Position numbers and translations under genes: made by a program
The notes under the pieces: model-generated
What the model was told of the DNA's origin: nothing
What the model saw: the letters and a program-made list of their open reading frames with translations, nothing else
Databases searched by the model: none
Shown here: positions 43,129-54,670 of the stretch, in pieces
Numbering within the stretch: position 1 is the stretch's first letter
Layout: each line of letters opens with the position of its first letter
Assembly: GCA_013368325.1 (NCBI GenBank)
Contig: JAACJK010000221.1
Span: forward strand, 248,001-312,000
Source of the DNA: Ephemerocybe angulata
Taxonomy: Eukaryota; Basidiomycota; Agaricomycetes; Agaricales; Psathyrellaceae
Direction: 5' to 3'
DNA length: 64,000 nt

Positions 43129-46100
43129 GCACCCCTATCCCCACCCGACATAGAGAGAAGTTTTTCGAGGTTAGCTCCACCGCTTCCCCGGGTTCGATTC
43201 CCACTCACCCCTTTCTTTTTTCTGCATCCAGCCTTTGGCCTTTTACACGTTTTAGATGCATCCTCCCTCATCCGCACTCCCCACCGTCGTCCTTCCTTTG
43301 CTGTTAACACCCGTCGGACCCGCCCGGCCCTCGACTTTGACACCGGATTAACCTTATCTCGCCATCTAATGAAACAACGACGAACTCCCAACCGCAAATC
43401 ACTGTATCAATAGCTCATCATCATCCTTTTTCCCTTCATCGTCGCTTTTGCTATCGTTATTTCTCGTTCATTCTTCATTCTTCCTTCCCCTCCACGACGT
43501 GTTCTCTTGTACGATTTTTCTGGGTTTTTCGGGAGTTCGTCTCATACCACCATCCATCCACATCTTTTTTGGGTTTTATTCGGAGATCTTTGTCTTGGGT
43601 TCGGGCGGGTCGCTCGCTTGTTTGTTTGTTTGTTGACCTTTCTCCCTATTCTTGGGAGGCAGGATATCGGGACACGACCGCATATATTTTAGGTCACCCA
43701 CACGAAGTGTCCCCGCCAACTATACTTTATGCACGCTGCGTAGCTCCCGCCTCTTCCCCCGACGACTACACCAATCCATCGACCACCGGCTCTCGAGTCG
43801 CTCCCCCTCCTCTCCATGCCATCGACACCGACTATATTGCAATGCTCTAGGCCCTCGAACAAAACTTCTCTCTCTCTCACCACCACCACGCAACTTTTGG
43901 ACTGGAGCCCTTGAGGCTCCCACATGTTTATGGCCCTTCGCTTTCGGACAGCCTCGCAGGACATCGCTTCCCTCTCCCCTTCATTCCCCCAGGCTCATGC
44001 TATATCGGCATCCGACGCTCAACTCCTCGACATCAAGACTCTTCGATATGCGTCAGTTACTATGCCACGCCCTCTTCTTTCGCTTCTTTGCGTGCTACCA
44101 CTCTCATCCTATTTGCATACCCCCCTCCCCTTTCGCGACGAGTGGGCAGTCGGGGCACTTCGCCGACAATGTAATGGTGGGGTGCCCGGGTGTTTTTTGC
44201 TCGACTGCCGCTCGTCCTTTTTCCCTTTTCCCTCCCTTTCATCACTCCGCCTCATGCCCTCCCCTGTCTATTTATCTGCATTCCCGCTAGTCTTGCTGTT
44301 CGCCTGGCGTGCCTTGGCACGATGGACGATTTTCTTGACGATTCGATGCAATTGTGACACCACCCACCCATCATACGTACATACTAGTTTGTTCCTATAT
44401 TCATTTCAATCGATCATGATCTTTATGAGGTTTTGCGGTCTTCTTTTTCTACGCATTGCACCTTTTCTTCCAATGTTCTCACTTCATTTCTACGTCCCTT
44501 TTTTCCATTGTCTATCTTCTACCGTCTGCGTCCAGCGTCTACATCTTTTTCTTGGGTGCGCGAGGACGATGGCGACGACCTACTTTTGCGTTTGGTTTGA
44601 GTAATTTAGGATATGGTTTATGTTTATTAGTAGGGGCGCCCCCACCCAAACCGTCCTTCTAGGAACCACCTCTATCTTTCTTCGAGAGGGCGCCCTGGGT
44701 TATGATATCACACCTTGTATTTTGCCCCCCTTTCTGTTTGTCTCCTATGTATCGAGTATTTTGTCCTTTTATCGTTGTTCCTCTTCCTTTTTTCCGTTTC
44801 CTTTTGGTCGGGGCTGTTTCTGTTTCCCTGTTGTTGCGGTTTGGCGGGGTTTGAGTCGATGAGGTGAGTGTCGGATTGGATGTTTTGAACGGGGTACTAA
44901 TCGGGTTTCGCGTTAGGCTGCGGGATGACGATCGTTCTGGTCGTTCTTTGGGCCTCTCTTTCAAGTTCGACTCGCCTCTTTTCCATTCGCACTTCGGCAT
45001 CACCACCACCACCACCACCCCGCGCGCGCTCGCGCACTAGTACACCTCTCCTCCTATCTCTCGTCCTCGTCCCAACACTATCGCAAACCAAAATCTACCA
45101 AAAGCCAAAATTCGACCTTGAAGTCAAGCAACCTAGCCCTCGATCATCAATCTTAACCAAAGACTCGCACCAGTATTCTCTCATCTCATCTCATACACCA
45201 TCCATCCATCCATCCATTGAATTGAATCCATCTGCATGTTGCATGTTGCATTATCACGTAACGTAATGGACTTGTTGTTGTTTCTCCTTGCTTTGGGGTT
45301 TCTCTCTCTTTTCTTTCCTACTTTCTTCTTTGCGCGCATAGATTATGTGTGTATGTACCGCGCGTTTTTTCTCCCCACCATCCCACCTTTATCTCTTTCT
45401 TTTTTCCTTCCTTCCTTTCTTCTTGCGTTCCTTGGTCGATTCGTCGGTCGAGGGCGTTTTGTTCTTTTACTTTTTCTGTCCTACGTTGGAACCTGTTTCA
45501 TTATGTGTACTTCTATCACACCCACATCGAACTATATCTTTCCCCTCATCCTCCAACTCCCTCCTCACATCACAACTCATTCGTTTCCGCTGCCCTTCGG
45601 TCGTCTCACTCGCAGACGATCGATTCTAGTTTCCCGCCTCTTGCACGCATTCGTGCGACCACACTCGTTCTATCCTTTTCTTTCTCTTCTCTTTCACTTT
45701 TACTTCTTTCTGTTTCTTCTTTTGATACGTTGATACGTTTACCTTTTAGTTCCTTCTTCTCGTTCTCGTTCTCGTTCTGCGCCTGGTTTTGTGACTCTTA
45801 GAAAAGAAAATTGTGGTTGGTTGGTGGTTGGTTGTTAGGTAGTTGTGAGGGGATGGTGTGAGGTGTAGTGTTTGTGTTCGTGTTGAAAATAAAATGTTTT
45901 TGAATGACTTTTTGGTGTGAGTAAAGTCGAGTTGTTCGTCGAAGCTGCAGAGAGTCAGGGAGTGGACGTACCTCCGAATAGCGCCGATGGAATGGTAGCC
46001 CGACGCCCCTTGACTCCAACCTTCACAGTCGACATGATGGCGTATTCACCTCGAGCCAAGGGTCACTATTGCGAATACTTACTATGGCGGGTCTTGGCCA

Positions 46101-46332
46101 TACCATCGGACTTGGGCTCCGAAGATTGCGATTATCAGGTTCCTTGAAGCAGACTCGGGGGGCGTTTGATAGGTTCAGGACTGGGCAGCGGGATTTGGAT
46201 TATCCGGCTCCTCTTGCTTCTTCTTGTACTCGCTTGACTCGATCGAGGGTTAGCTCTGCCTCTATCTCTATCTCTGCCTCTACCTCTGCCCCTACACCAA
46301 GCTTACCAAGAGCGACAACTCGAAAAGACAAG
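43129..46332. other. 3.2-kb gene-free stretch with strong pyrimidine bias
   Basis: From about 43430 to 45790 the plus strand is dominated by C and T in an unbroken run of some 2.3 kb, with short C/T-rich microsatellites, an (ACC)n run near 45001-45020 and (ATCC)n near 45203-45220. Open frames here encode Leu/Phe/Ser-rich translations of pyrimidine-rich DNA and are not credible genes. It could be a long 3' UTR, a long 5' leader of HOM6 with a retained or unrecognised intron, or a non-coding RNA. Confidence 0.5.
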
Positions 46333-47558
46333 ATGCCATCCAAGCAGATCCTCGTAGGCATCGTGGGCGTAGGCCTCGTCGGCAGCGAGCTCGTCTCGCA
46401 GATCCTCTCGATCCCCGCAGCGCGCAACCCGTTCAAGATCGTCTTCCTCGCAAGCAGCACCAAGGTGCTCTACGCGCCCGTCGTCGACGCCGATCCTGCA
46501 AAGTGGAAAGCGGCGCTCGCTGCGTCCACCGAGGCCGTGGACCTCAAGGCGCTTGGAGGCTACCTCCGCACGCTCGTGGCGCAGCAGCAGGGTCAGGGCG
46601 AAGGTGTGGAGGGAAGGGCGGTGATTGTGGATAATACGAGCGCGGAGGGTGTGGCGGGGATGTATGCGGAGTGGATTGGGCAGGGGGTGAGCGTTGTGAC
46701 GCCGAATAAGAAGGGGTTTAGTGGGGATAGGGGCGTGTGGGAGGGGATTTTGCGCGCGGCGGAGGGGGAGGGCGCGGGGAGGTGGTTGAATGAGAGCACG
46801 GTGGGCGCGGGGTTGCCGGTGGTTAATACGTTGCGGGAGATGGTGGGGAGTGGGGATCGCGTGCGCAAGATTGAGGGTGTGTTTTCGGGGACGATGAGTT
46901 ATATTTTTAATGAGTGGTCGGGGGTGCCGTCGGGCAAGGGAGAGGGAGAAGGGGGAGGGAGGAAGAAGTTCTCGGATGTGGTGAGGGTGGCGAGGGAGAA
47001 GGGGTATACGGAGCCGCATCCTGCGGATGATCTGAATGGCGCGGATGTGGCGAGGAAGTTGACGATTTTGGCGAGGACGATTGGGGCGTGTGCGGTGGGG
47101 GAGACGGCGGGGGTGCCGGTGCTGGGGTCGTATAGGGATGTCCAGACGCAGTCGTTGATCCCGAAGGCGCTGGAGGGGGAGGGGAGTGGGGATGTGTTTG
47201 TGAGCCGGTTGGGGGAGTTTGATGAGGAGTTTGAGAGGTTGAGGGAGGAGGCGGAGAGGGAGGGGTGTGTGTTGAGGTTTGTGGGCGTTGTGGATGTGGA
47301 GAACGGGGTTGTGAAGGCTGGACTTGAGAAGTGCGTTGGTTTAAGTTCCTATTATATGTGGGAAGGGTGTCTGACTTTTCTTGGTTTTGCAGGTACCCTG
47401 TGTCGCACCCCTTTGCGACGTCCCTTGGAGGTTCGGACAACATTATCATGTTCCACACCGAGAGGTACAGCCCGCGCCCTTTGATCGTGCAAGGCGCTGG
47501 TGCGGGTGCTGCTGTTACCGCGATGGGTGTGCTCGGAGACTTGCTCAAGCTCGTCTAA
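46333..47558 (+). CDS. HOM6: Homoserine dehydrogenase
   Basis: NAD(P)H-dependent reduction of aspartate semialdehyde to homoserine, the branch to threonine and methionine. Exons 46333-47330 and 47393-47558, in phase, 387 aa, close to the size of yeast Hom6. Landmarks: [13 protein letters not shown] (nucleotide-binding loop), [73 protein letters not shown] (substrate and catalytic region with the conserved Asp and Lys) and the C-terminal [20 protein letters not shown] and [18 protein letters not shown]. The start is the Met at the beginning of the Rossmann fold, where Hom6 starts; a longer upstream in-frame stretch is Ser/Thr-rich and not family-like. The main exon is G-rich at third positions from about 46620 on. 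Confidence 0.93.
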
Positions 47559-48302
47559 GACGACAAAACGGAAGAGGAAGAACGACTAGAAGAAGAAAAA
47601 GTGTATGTGTACCCCGAAACGGAGATGTAACTCTACGAGCGCCAAACATTTGTTCACCCTGGAGAGTCCGATGATGGCTTCGCTTTGTCGGGCAACGCAT
47701 TTTGTGGGGGGCAGAAGCGCGTTCAGTTCAAAGGCATCTTGGCCTGAATCCTGGCTTGCCTCCTGGACCCCGGAGGTTTCGAATCGCCGCTGAACCGGCG
47801 GCGGTGACATTAGACGCCCATGTGCCTTCGCAGTGCGACGATCAATCACAATTGATTTTCAGTCCATCCCTCTTCGTCATGAAATATCCCTCCCACCCCG
47901 GCGTGAAGTACCCTTGGTTAGGATCGCGGCACATTGCCTTGCTCGCGGCTAAACTGTGTCTTGGGCCCAGCTGTTCCCCATCGGGCGTACGAAGTGTGCG
48001 CCGCCCGTGTGATACGTTGGGCAGGAAACACCGCCGCACCCGGCCGTGTCGTCTGCAAGCCTGACGCGGCATTTCCTCTGCATGGTTCAGCTCTCAGGGC
48101 CTTCGACTTTTACGTCTTGGGGTGGAGCAGGGATGAACTTCGGGTGATTTTCCTGATCGTGCTGTGTTCCTCGTTTGTCGCTGAGTAGGTATCAGAGTGT
48201 CTTGTACGTATGTGCATTATTCAAGGGAACATCCGCCATGCTGTCTCTCCTGCCGCGTAACTAACCACGCTGTTAGACTTTAAATGAGATATCAAGGAAC
48301 TC
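47559..48302. other. Intergenic between HOM6 and lectin 1
   Basis: About 740 bases with no gene. One copy of the recurrent motif, TTAGACGCCCA, at 47810-47820, about 250 bases past the HOM6 stop codon. Confidence 0.5.
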
Positions 48303-48309
48303 TATAAAA
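48303..48309 (+). promoter_or_regulatory. TATA box of lectin 1
   Basis: TATAAAA, 102 bases before the start codon, followed by a C/T-rich leader. Similar TATA elements precede the other five lectin genes. Confidence 0.7.
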
Positions 48310-48410
48310 GAGGCCTTTGCTCCAGTTTCATCCTCATCATCTCATTCCCCCCCGCTTTCCCCCACTACATTCCTCTCAGTCCTTTGTACCGACTCCCTTA
48401 CTTGCATATC

Positions 48411-49086
48411 ATGCAGTTCACCAACTTCACCTGGGCCCTCCTCCTCGCCGCCGCGACCACGCTCGTGTCTGCGCAAACCTCTCAAGTCAATGGCACTGCG
48501 ATCCACTTTAACGGCGATAGAACCATGGTCGTCTCGCTCAACACCAACCCCCATACTGGCAGTGGGAACGGTGTTGCTGTTCAGCTGTAAGTGCCCTCTC
48601 CTTGTAGGCGGACCAATAGTGGCGGTTTCTACTACCCTTTCCTCTGCTTCGCTCAGCTGCCGAATTGTTGTACGCTTACTGACCGACCGACTTCACGCAG
48701 GAGGGCGGCCATCCCGGATGGGCAGCAGGGCGAGGGCGCGCAGCGCTGGATTATCAACCGTGGCCCGACTAAGGTCAAGCTTGGCGTGAGCACAGGCATC
48801 GAGTACTGCTTGGATGCTGGGGCCAGTCAGTCTCTCCCTCTCCATGCTGTGTTCCCATAATTGACGCGCGTTTGTGACAGCCCCGACTAACGGCACCCAG
48901 ATGAAGCTCTGGCAGTGCTACGACAACCTCCCCGCCCAGGCGTGGTACTACACGGGCGACAATAGGATCGCGCTCGAGAACCAAGGGTTCTGCCTTGATT
49001 TGCCGAATGGGAACGTTGCCGCTGGGCAGACCCTCCAGATTTGGGCGTGCGCGACTGGAAATACCAACCAGATCTGGACCCTCTGA
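48411..49086 (+). CDS. Secreted ricin-B-type (QxW)3 lectin 1
   Basis: Exons 48411-48586, 48701-48825 and 48881-49086, 168 aa. A signal peptide (MQFTNFTWALLLAAATTLVS, cleaved near SAQT) precedes one beta-trefoil domain. The three QxW repeats are QRW in exon 2, QAW in exon 3 and QIW at the C-terminus. Shared family blocks are INRGPTKVKL, CLDAGA, LWQCYDNLPAQAWYYTGDNR and GFCLDLPNG. The gene opens a six-member tandem array on the same strand; all members share intron positions (one after the V-Q-L codons, one in the codon after CLDAG). Intron 1 is longer here (114 nt). Secreted fungal lectins of this kind bind glycans and are often tied to defence or wall recognition; the ligand is unknown. Confidence 0.88.
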
Positions 49087-49333
49087 TTATTATCAGAGAG
49101 TCGGTTGACTCGGCCTGACGAGTGGGGCTGTAGCGAAAGTGTTCAGTTGTCTGGGTATTAAATCGTCTTTAGGACGTGTCCATTCTTTTCTTCTCGTGAA
49201 GGACTAGTATTACTTAGGTCTCAAATATTTTGTTTGTTGTTCCGTGGTGTGTCAAAGTGAGCGGGAATCTCCGTAAAGCTCTACATAGCAGTGTGTCTTG
49301 GTGAATCACATGGCCCAGGGGGATCCCCCGAAT

Positions 49334-49372
49334 TTAGACGCCCATAGACGCCCAAGCCTAGTGGGCGTCTAA
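49334..49372. repeat. Palindromic TTAGACGCCCA element
   Basis: TTAGACGCCCA (49334-49344), a second TAGACGCCCA directly after it (49345-49354), and the exact complement TGGGCGTCTAA (49362-49372). This is the densest copy of the recurrent motif in the window. Confidence 0.85.
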
Positions 49373-50022
49373 GCGAGACTGGGACTGTTTAAGCTCCGTA
49401 CCATACGCGTTACATTGCTTGAATCTATATTTCCGACTACCCTCCGGGTGAGAGCGCTCGAGCTTAGACTTCGCACCGAATCGCATGGTATTTTCCCGAG
49501 CGAAAGAAAACTGCGCCCTTCTATGCGTTTGGAGGGGTGATGTTACCGTTCCAATCTTACATTCACGGGCAGGCGAGGCCATTGAGAACCCCACCGCCAC
49601 CGCTATATCCCAGGAACTCTAATCTTTATCACTCGCTTGATGTCATGGGGTGAACACCGTATGGTTTCTCTCGCTTTCTTTGATGTGACTATACCATGTT
49701 TTGGTATGTATTCCGTCTCTACGCATTCCTCGAGTATGAAGCGCTTGTGGGTATGTGCACTTTTAATAGCATGAATCACAGGACCTGCTTACCGCTCCTA
49801 CGCGTCACTGTAGTGGGAAGATATGTAAATGTTGGATCAAGGAACTCTGTAAATACGAGGCCCAGGTTACCTCATCCCTCATTATCCGCAAATCGGCGCT
49901 CCTTCACGCTTCTTTTCCTCACCACCGCGACCTTGAACGTGTCGTCCAGGTGCGTCCAGGATTCTTCCCTGGAAAGAGGCTCCATAGTGCACGTACAAAG
50001 TGCACAGCACTTGGACCCTTCG

Positions 50023-50052
50023 TTTAGACGCTTTGCATGTTTGGGCGTCTAA
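50023..50052. repeat. Second palindromic TTAGACGC element
   Basis: TTTAGACGC (50023-50031) faces TGGGCGTCTAA (50042-50052) across a 10-nt spacer. In both palindromes the right half continues AAGCG, and the sequence beyond it (CGAGACTGGGACTGTTTAAGC versus CGCGATTGAAAGTATTCAGGC) is also similar, so the two are probably diverged copies of one element. Confidence 0.75.
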
Positions 50053-50824
50053 GCGCGATTGAAAGTATTCAGGCTCCGCAAAAAGCCGAAAATTCCAAGT
50101 CCCATTTAAGATGGCGCCCTCTTGACCTTATGCCCTACTCTAATGTTTGACGTTCGTCACCGAGCCTCCCGGCCAAGGAGCCGTCAATTCCGTTGACTGG
50201 CGAGCTTGGATTTATATTATAGGACTATCCGGTCGACCATCCTTTGCTCAGTGGCCACCTCCCACTCTGTGTGGTGTGAAATCCATGTTTTTACCATTCC
50301 ATAGGCCCGCTCCTTACTACTGCCCCAAACCTGGTCTTCTTCCAATCCCAGCCCATGACCATCATGCGTCTCAAAAAAATTCCCGATGGATGCCCGTGCC
50401 CAAAATGGCTCTGAATCCTCTCGGCAACGGTCAAAATATCTAGCTGTACACCCTCCAGTTCTTTACTTGGTAGCTCCAGCTAACTGCAGTGCTTTGATTC
50501 AATGATTGTAAGCAGCAGCTAATAGATCACCGTAATGATCTACGAGCTCACCGTGGATCAATCTGCTTCCAACGGCCACCATTGCCTGATGCATGTTCAT
50601 GGCGACGGCATCCTTCGTTGCGCTGTGCAGGAGTCTCGGTAGCTCGCTGTGGGGGTTATTTATCGGATACTGAGCCGAGACTATGTATGTAAGATCCCTG
50701 GTACTCGTCTATCACACGTTATGCAATTGCAACGGTCGCAGATATGGCGGGGCGCGACTGCGCGACTGAGTTATATTGGCACCATTGCATCCGAAGTACC
50801 GAAGGCCTCGTAATATCCACCCAC

Positions 50825-50830
50825 TATAAG
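50825..50830 (+). promoter_or_regulatory. TATA-like box of lectin 2
   Basis: TATAAG, about 114 bases before the start codon. It is weaker than the TATAAAR elements of its paralogs. Confidence 0.45.
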
Positions 50831-50938
50831 TAAAGCTAGCCTTGACTAGCCTTGAAACCCACCAAAGCGAACCCCTTCACCGCATACGCTCTTTTACTCT
50901 TAAGTGTAATCCAATCTGCCCTCATCTACTATCCAAAC

Positions 50939-51618
50939 ATGCCGTCCTTCAAATTCACTTATACCATGCTCCTGGCTGTTTTCACCACTCTCGTCTCTGC
51001 TCAGACTCCACCTGGCAATGGCACTGTGCCAGTAGACGGTCCTGTTCCAGGAAACGGGACCTTGCCGGGAACCGTTATCAACTTCAACGGAAACACCACC
51101 AAAGCCTTAGGTATCAGCACAAAATCGGAGCTACAGAATGGTACCCCCGTCATAATGTAAGACCCCGGGCCTCTATATCTTCCCTCCCCTCAAAGTGGCT
51201 GATTTTTTTTTGAATCGCACACGCTAGCACTAATGCCACTCCGGATGGTACAACTCAGCGCTGGATCATTAACCACGGCCCCACCAAGGTGAAGCTCGTG
51301 TTGAACTCAAGCCGAGAGTTCTGCCTGAGCTCTGGTGGAGGTAAGTTTCTCTGATAATTACATTCCTTTTGGATCTTTTGACTTACACTATGATACGTAG
51401 ACTTTGTCATCGACGGCGTGCTGGTGGGCGTCGATGAGTGCTTCGACAATGTCGCCCATCAAGAATGGACCTATACGGATGATAATAGGCTCGTCGTCAA
51501 GGGGAAAACGTTCTGCTTGGACCTTCCGGACGGGAACACGACGGAGGGCCGGAACCTTCAGCTTTGGACCTGCTTCGCCGGCAACACCAACCAGATCTGG
51601 ACTGTTCCTTCTGCTTGA
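50939..51618 (+). CDS. Secreted ricin-B-type (QxW)3 lectin 2 (divergent)
   Basis: Exons 50939-51156, 51228-51340 and 51401-51618, 182 aa. The signal peptide ends near LVSAQT; a Gly/Pro/Val-rich insertion of about 20 residues with NGT sites separates it from INFNGNTTKAL. QxW triplets are QRW, QEW and QIW. The middle repeat is the most changed of the array: the CYDNLPAQAWYY block is replaced by DECFDNVAHQEWTYTDDNRL and the NGT motif before it is gone. The C-terminal block FCLDLPDGN and GNTNQIWTV is kept. The gene structure matches its paralogs. The altered middle repeat suggests a different glycan preference or reduced binding. Confidence 0.82.
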
Positions 51619-52140
51619 TGAGGCCGGTCACTAATTAGTAGTACTTACGATGGTGCTTTTCATACCTTTCCTGCTACATATGTTCCACAAGAGAACCTCT
51701 TTTAGACTTGAGACGAGTTTGGCAGTGCAGGCTATTCAGACTCCGACAAAATGACGTCGTGACTGGAATTGGAATCAAGCATTTTCGCTCCTCTCCTTTA
51801 CCTAGCTCTCCCCGCGTCCAAGCCAAATTCACCTTCAAGTCTTCAGACCTGAATTACCTAATGAGACGAACTTCTGTCGATGGAATCCTTACCCGGAAAG
51901 CTCGAGCATCAGAGAGGTCCGGCCTTCGAAGATCTCTCCTCCGTTGAACCGGTAACGGCCGTGTGTCCCCGCCCCCACAGCGCGCGACGTCGCAACAACC
52001 ATCTTTTGCCCATGCTGTTCCATGTTTTATTCGAAACAAGTGCGACCCTAGGTTCCACGTTTTGCCTCCACACAGGTGCATATGGTCGCTTAGTTTGATC
52101 ATCGAGTCTTCCACTGTATCCGTTCTCATCCCGGACAGTC
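51619..52140. other. Intergenic between lectins 2 and 3
   Basis: About 520 bases, no gene or motif copy recognised. Confidence 0.5.
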
Positions 52141-52147
52141 TATAAAG
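52141..52147 (+). promoter_or_regulatory. TATA box of lectin 3
   Basis: TATAAAG, 75 bases before the start codon, followed by GGAGGCC as at lectin 1 (AGAGGCC). Confidence 0.7.
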
Positions 52148-52221
52148 GAGGCCCTGGTATTGCTCCGTCCTGGTATCGCATTCACTCTCCAGTTCGCTCC
52201 TTCCCCCACTTGCCTCACAAC

Positions 52222-52784
52222 ATGATCTTCAATACCTGGTCTTTGCTCCTCGCTGCCGTTACTCTGGTGTCCGCCCAAACCCCATCCGGATCCCTGATTC
52301 ACTTCAACGGAAGCCCCGACAAATGCTTGAGCGTTTTCCCCCAGCCCAGGCCTAGCAATGGCCAAGAGGTCCAGCTGTGCGTGTTCCAGACCTTTCTTTC
52401 GTAGTTCCAGCTCATCAAGCCGTCTTATTATACAGCCAGGGCTGCAGTCAACTCTGGAAGATCAACCGTGGACCAACTAAGCTGATTACCGCGGACCACA
52501 ACATGTGCTTGGATGCCGGTTCCAGTCAGTTCATTCAACTCTCTCCCGCCAGGCTCGATTGCTGACGAAGCTTTTCAGGCCCCACCAACGGCACCAAACT
52601 GAAGCTTTGGGACTGCTACGACAACCTTCCAGCTCAGTCGTGGTATTTCACCGACGACAACCGAATTGCGCTTAAGGACCAGGGATTCTGCATTGACCTT
52701 CCTGATGGCAAGCAGACGGATGGTCAGGTCCTCCAGATCTGGGCTTGCTCTACGGGCAACACCAACCAGGTCTGGACCCTTTGA
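52222..52784 (+). CDS. Secreted ricin-B-type (QxW)3 lectin 3
   Basis: Exons 52222-52376, 52436-52524 and 52579-52784, 149 aa, the shortest of the array. It starts MIFNTWSLLLAAVTLVSAQT (signal peptide). QxW triplets are QLW, QSW and QVW. Family blocks: LIHFNG, KINRGPTKL, MCLDAGS, LKLWDCYDNLPAQSWYFTDD, GFCIDLPDG and IWACSTGNTNQVW. Exon 2 is about 25-35 nt shorter than in the others because the loop before the first QxW is reduced. Splice phases are the same as in its paralogs. No lesions seen. Confidence 0.86.
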
Positions 52785-53930
52785 GTGACTGTCACTCGCA
52801 AGAACGATGCTCGTGTCCATGTTAGCGTATTCTAGGCTCTATATTCGTCCCCAGGACGTGTCCACTCCTTTGTTCAATGTTACCAAAGAGCCGATATAAT
52901 ATCGCGGATTTAACCTTTTGACACGTTGCGTGACTTGCGTCCATGGAATTTCTACTTCGTCGCGTTGGTTGTCACGCCTGGGCTGGTCTCGACACCTTGC
53001 TATGAGAGCGGGCTTAGTTGAACCAATGTAACGCCTGGGCCGCGAATGTTCAATACCAACGACAACGGCTGAGATCTTTGGTTGATACTGCCCACTATTT
53101 GGATAGGGTTTCAAAAAAACGAAATACGAGTCATCTTTCAAGTTAAGTATTATGTCTTGCCGCTTCTTCAAGGTGGGTCTCCAATGGCACACCGCTCCTT
53201 GGAGATTACGGCTCCTCCACAGAGGTTGTACGACTTTTTACCACAGTGAGGAGGATTCAGGCTCCACTGGAACTTACGCCGGTGTCGGCAGCTTCGTGTG
53301 ATGCATTGTTGACCATGATGGTCATGAACTTTGCAGCTATCTACATATGTCCACCCTTTTGTCCTGGAGGAACTTGCTGGCAGCTGAACGCAGGAGTATC
53401 ACTAAGCCACACGGCCTGAACTCGCCTTGAATATGTCACCGATCTATTATTTGGAGGGGTACCATGCTGGACAATGGATGCCTACCAATACCGCAAGTAC
53501 CTCGGCCTTTCCATGATCACTCTCGTCGTGTAAACTAATGACTTCCGTGTCCCCATATATCGCAGAAACAGCCATTTCTCAACGCAGAGGTTTCAAGTTC
53601 CGGGAGGTTCAAGCTCATTATGCAGGGGATGATAGCCCATATCCAGGTTTTCGTAGTCCTTAAGCTTCAGTGGGCCCACCCGTCATCTAGCTCTCAAAGC
53701 TTCCCCATCTCTGTGGGCCTCTCACCCGCTCGGAGTGCTAGACAACGTTCGGAGACTTCAACTGGCGCGTTTCTAACGATTGGCCAGCACTTTCCCAAGC
53801 CCCCAGAGCTGTTTAAGTATAGAACACTGACCGATTGCCGATGGTTGCATCCGTGGAGGCCGAAGCCAAGCTGCAACGGCATATGCGTCGGCAGTTCCGT
53901 CTATTAACAGGTAAGCCAATGTCCCAGCAC
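52785..53930. other. Intergenic between lectins 3 and 4
   Basis: About 1.1 kb with no recognised gene. Confidence 0.5.
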
Positions 53931-53937
53931 TATAAAG
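53931..53937 (+). promoter_or_regulatory. TATA box of lectin 4
   Basis: TATAAAG, 94 bases before the start codon. Confidence 0.65.
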
Positions 53938-54030
53938 CTTGGAATGACAGGCCCTTCAAATCCCATTATCAGTAGTTCCTACTAGATACCCTCTTCTGCT
54001 TCCCAACCTACTTCGCCACCATCGCAAGCA

Positions 54031-54670
54031 ATGCCGTCGTTCACCCTTCCCTGCGCCGTGATCCTCGCTGCCGTCACCACTCTCGTCTCTGCTCAGATCA
54101 TGAACCCAACGGTTATAAACTTCAACGGGGACACCACCAAGGCCGTGGCTATCAACACCATTTCGAAGCTCGAGAACGGCACCCCCGTCCAGCTGTAAGA
54201 CTCGTGGCCTATACCTATTCCACTCAATAGAAGTAACCACCCACCATTCCGATCTACAGTAGCTTTGCTGTCGATGGACAGGCCTCCCAACGCTGGACCC
54301 TTAACCGCGGTCCCACCAAGGTCAAGCTGAACTCGAGCTCAGACCCGGAATACTGCTTGGATGCAGGCGCCAGTCAGTACTTCTTGTATCTAGTTTACTT
54401 TTGATATTTGTATGACTAACACGATGCACAGACCCCCAGAACGGCACCCTTATGAAGGTCTGGCAGTGCTACGACAACCTCCCCGCGCAAGCCTGGTACT
54501 ACACCGGTGACAATAGGATTGCCCTCGAGGGACAGGGATTCTGCTTGGATCTTCCGAACGCCAATGCTACGGACGGCCAGACCCTTCAGATCTGGGCTTG
54601 TACCACCGGCAATACCAACCAGATCTGGACTGTCCCTACGGCTGTCCCTTCGCCTGTCCCTTCGGCTTAG
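54031..54670 (+). CDS. Secreted ricin-B-type (QxW)3 lectin 4
   Basis: Exons 54031-54194, 54260-54372 and 54432-54670, 171 aa. Signal peptide MPSFTLPCAVILAAVTTLVS with cleavage near SAQ. The mature domain reads INFNGDTTKAV, RWTLNRGPTKVKL, YCLDAGA, MKVWQCYDNLPAQAWYYTGD, FCLDLPNAN and IWACTTGNTNQIW, with QRW, QAW and QIW in place. A short Pro/Val/Ser tail (TAVPSPVPSA) is unique to this copy. Its exon 3 matches lectin 1 most closely, while its N-terminus is closest to lectin 2 (both begin MPSF). No lesions seen. Confidence 0.88.

Larger units (their letters stand above)
49087..50824. other. Intergenic between lectins 1 and 2
   Basis: About 1.7 kb without a gene. It holds two palindromic copies of the recurrent motif, at 49334-49372 and 50023-50052 (listed separately). 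Confidence 0.5.

Noticed and set aside
43180..43205. GGTTCGATTCC, a perfect-looking tRNA B box
   Set aside because: The bases either side do not form a five-pair T-stem and no acceptor, D or anticodon stems fit upstream.
43448..45801. Many open frames giving Leu/Phe/Ser-rich hydrophobic proteins
   Set aside because: They are translations of pyrimidine-rich DNA in several frames at once; hydrophobicity is a composition effect, not membrane protein evidence.
46069..46332. Longer N-terminus for homoserine dehydrogenase
   Set aside because: The in-frame upstream part is Ser/Thr-rich and absent from Hom6; the Met at 46333 begins the Rossmann fold.
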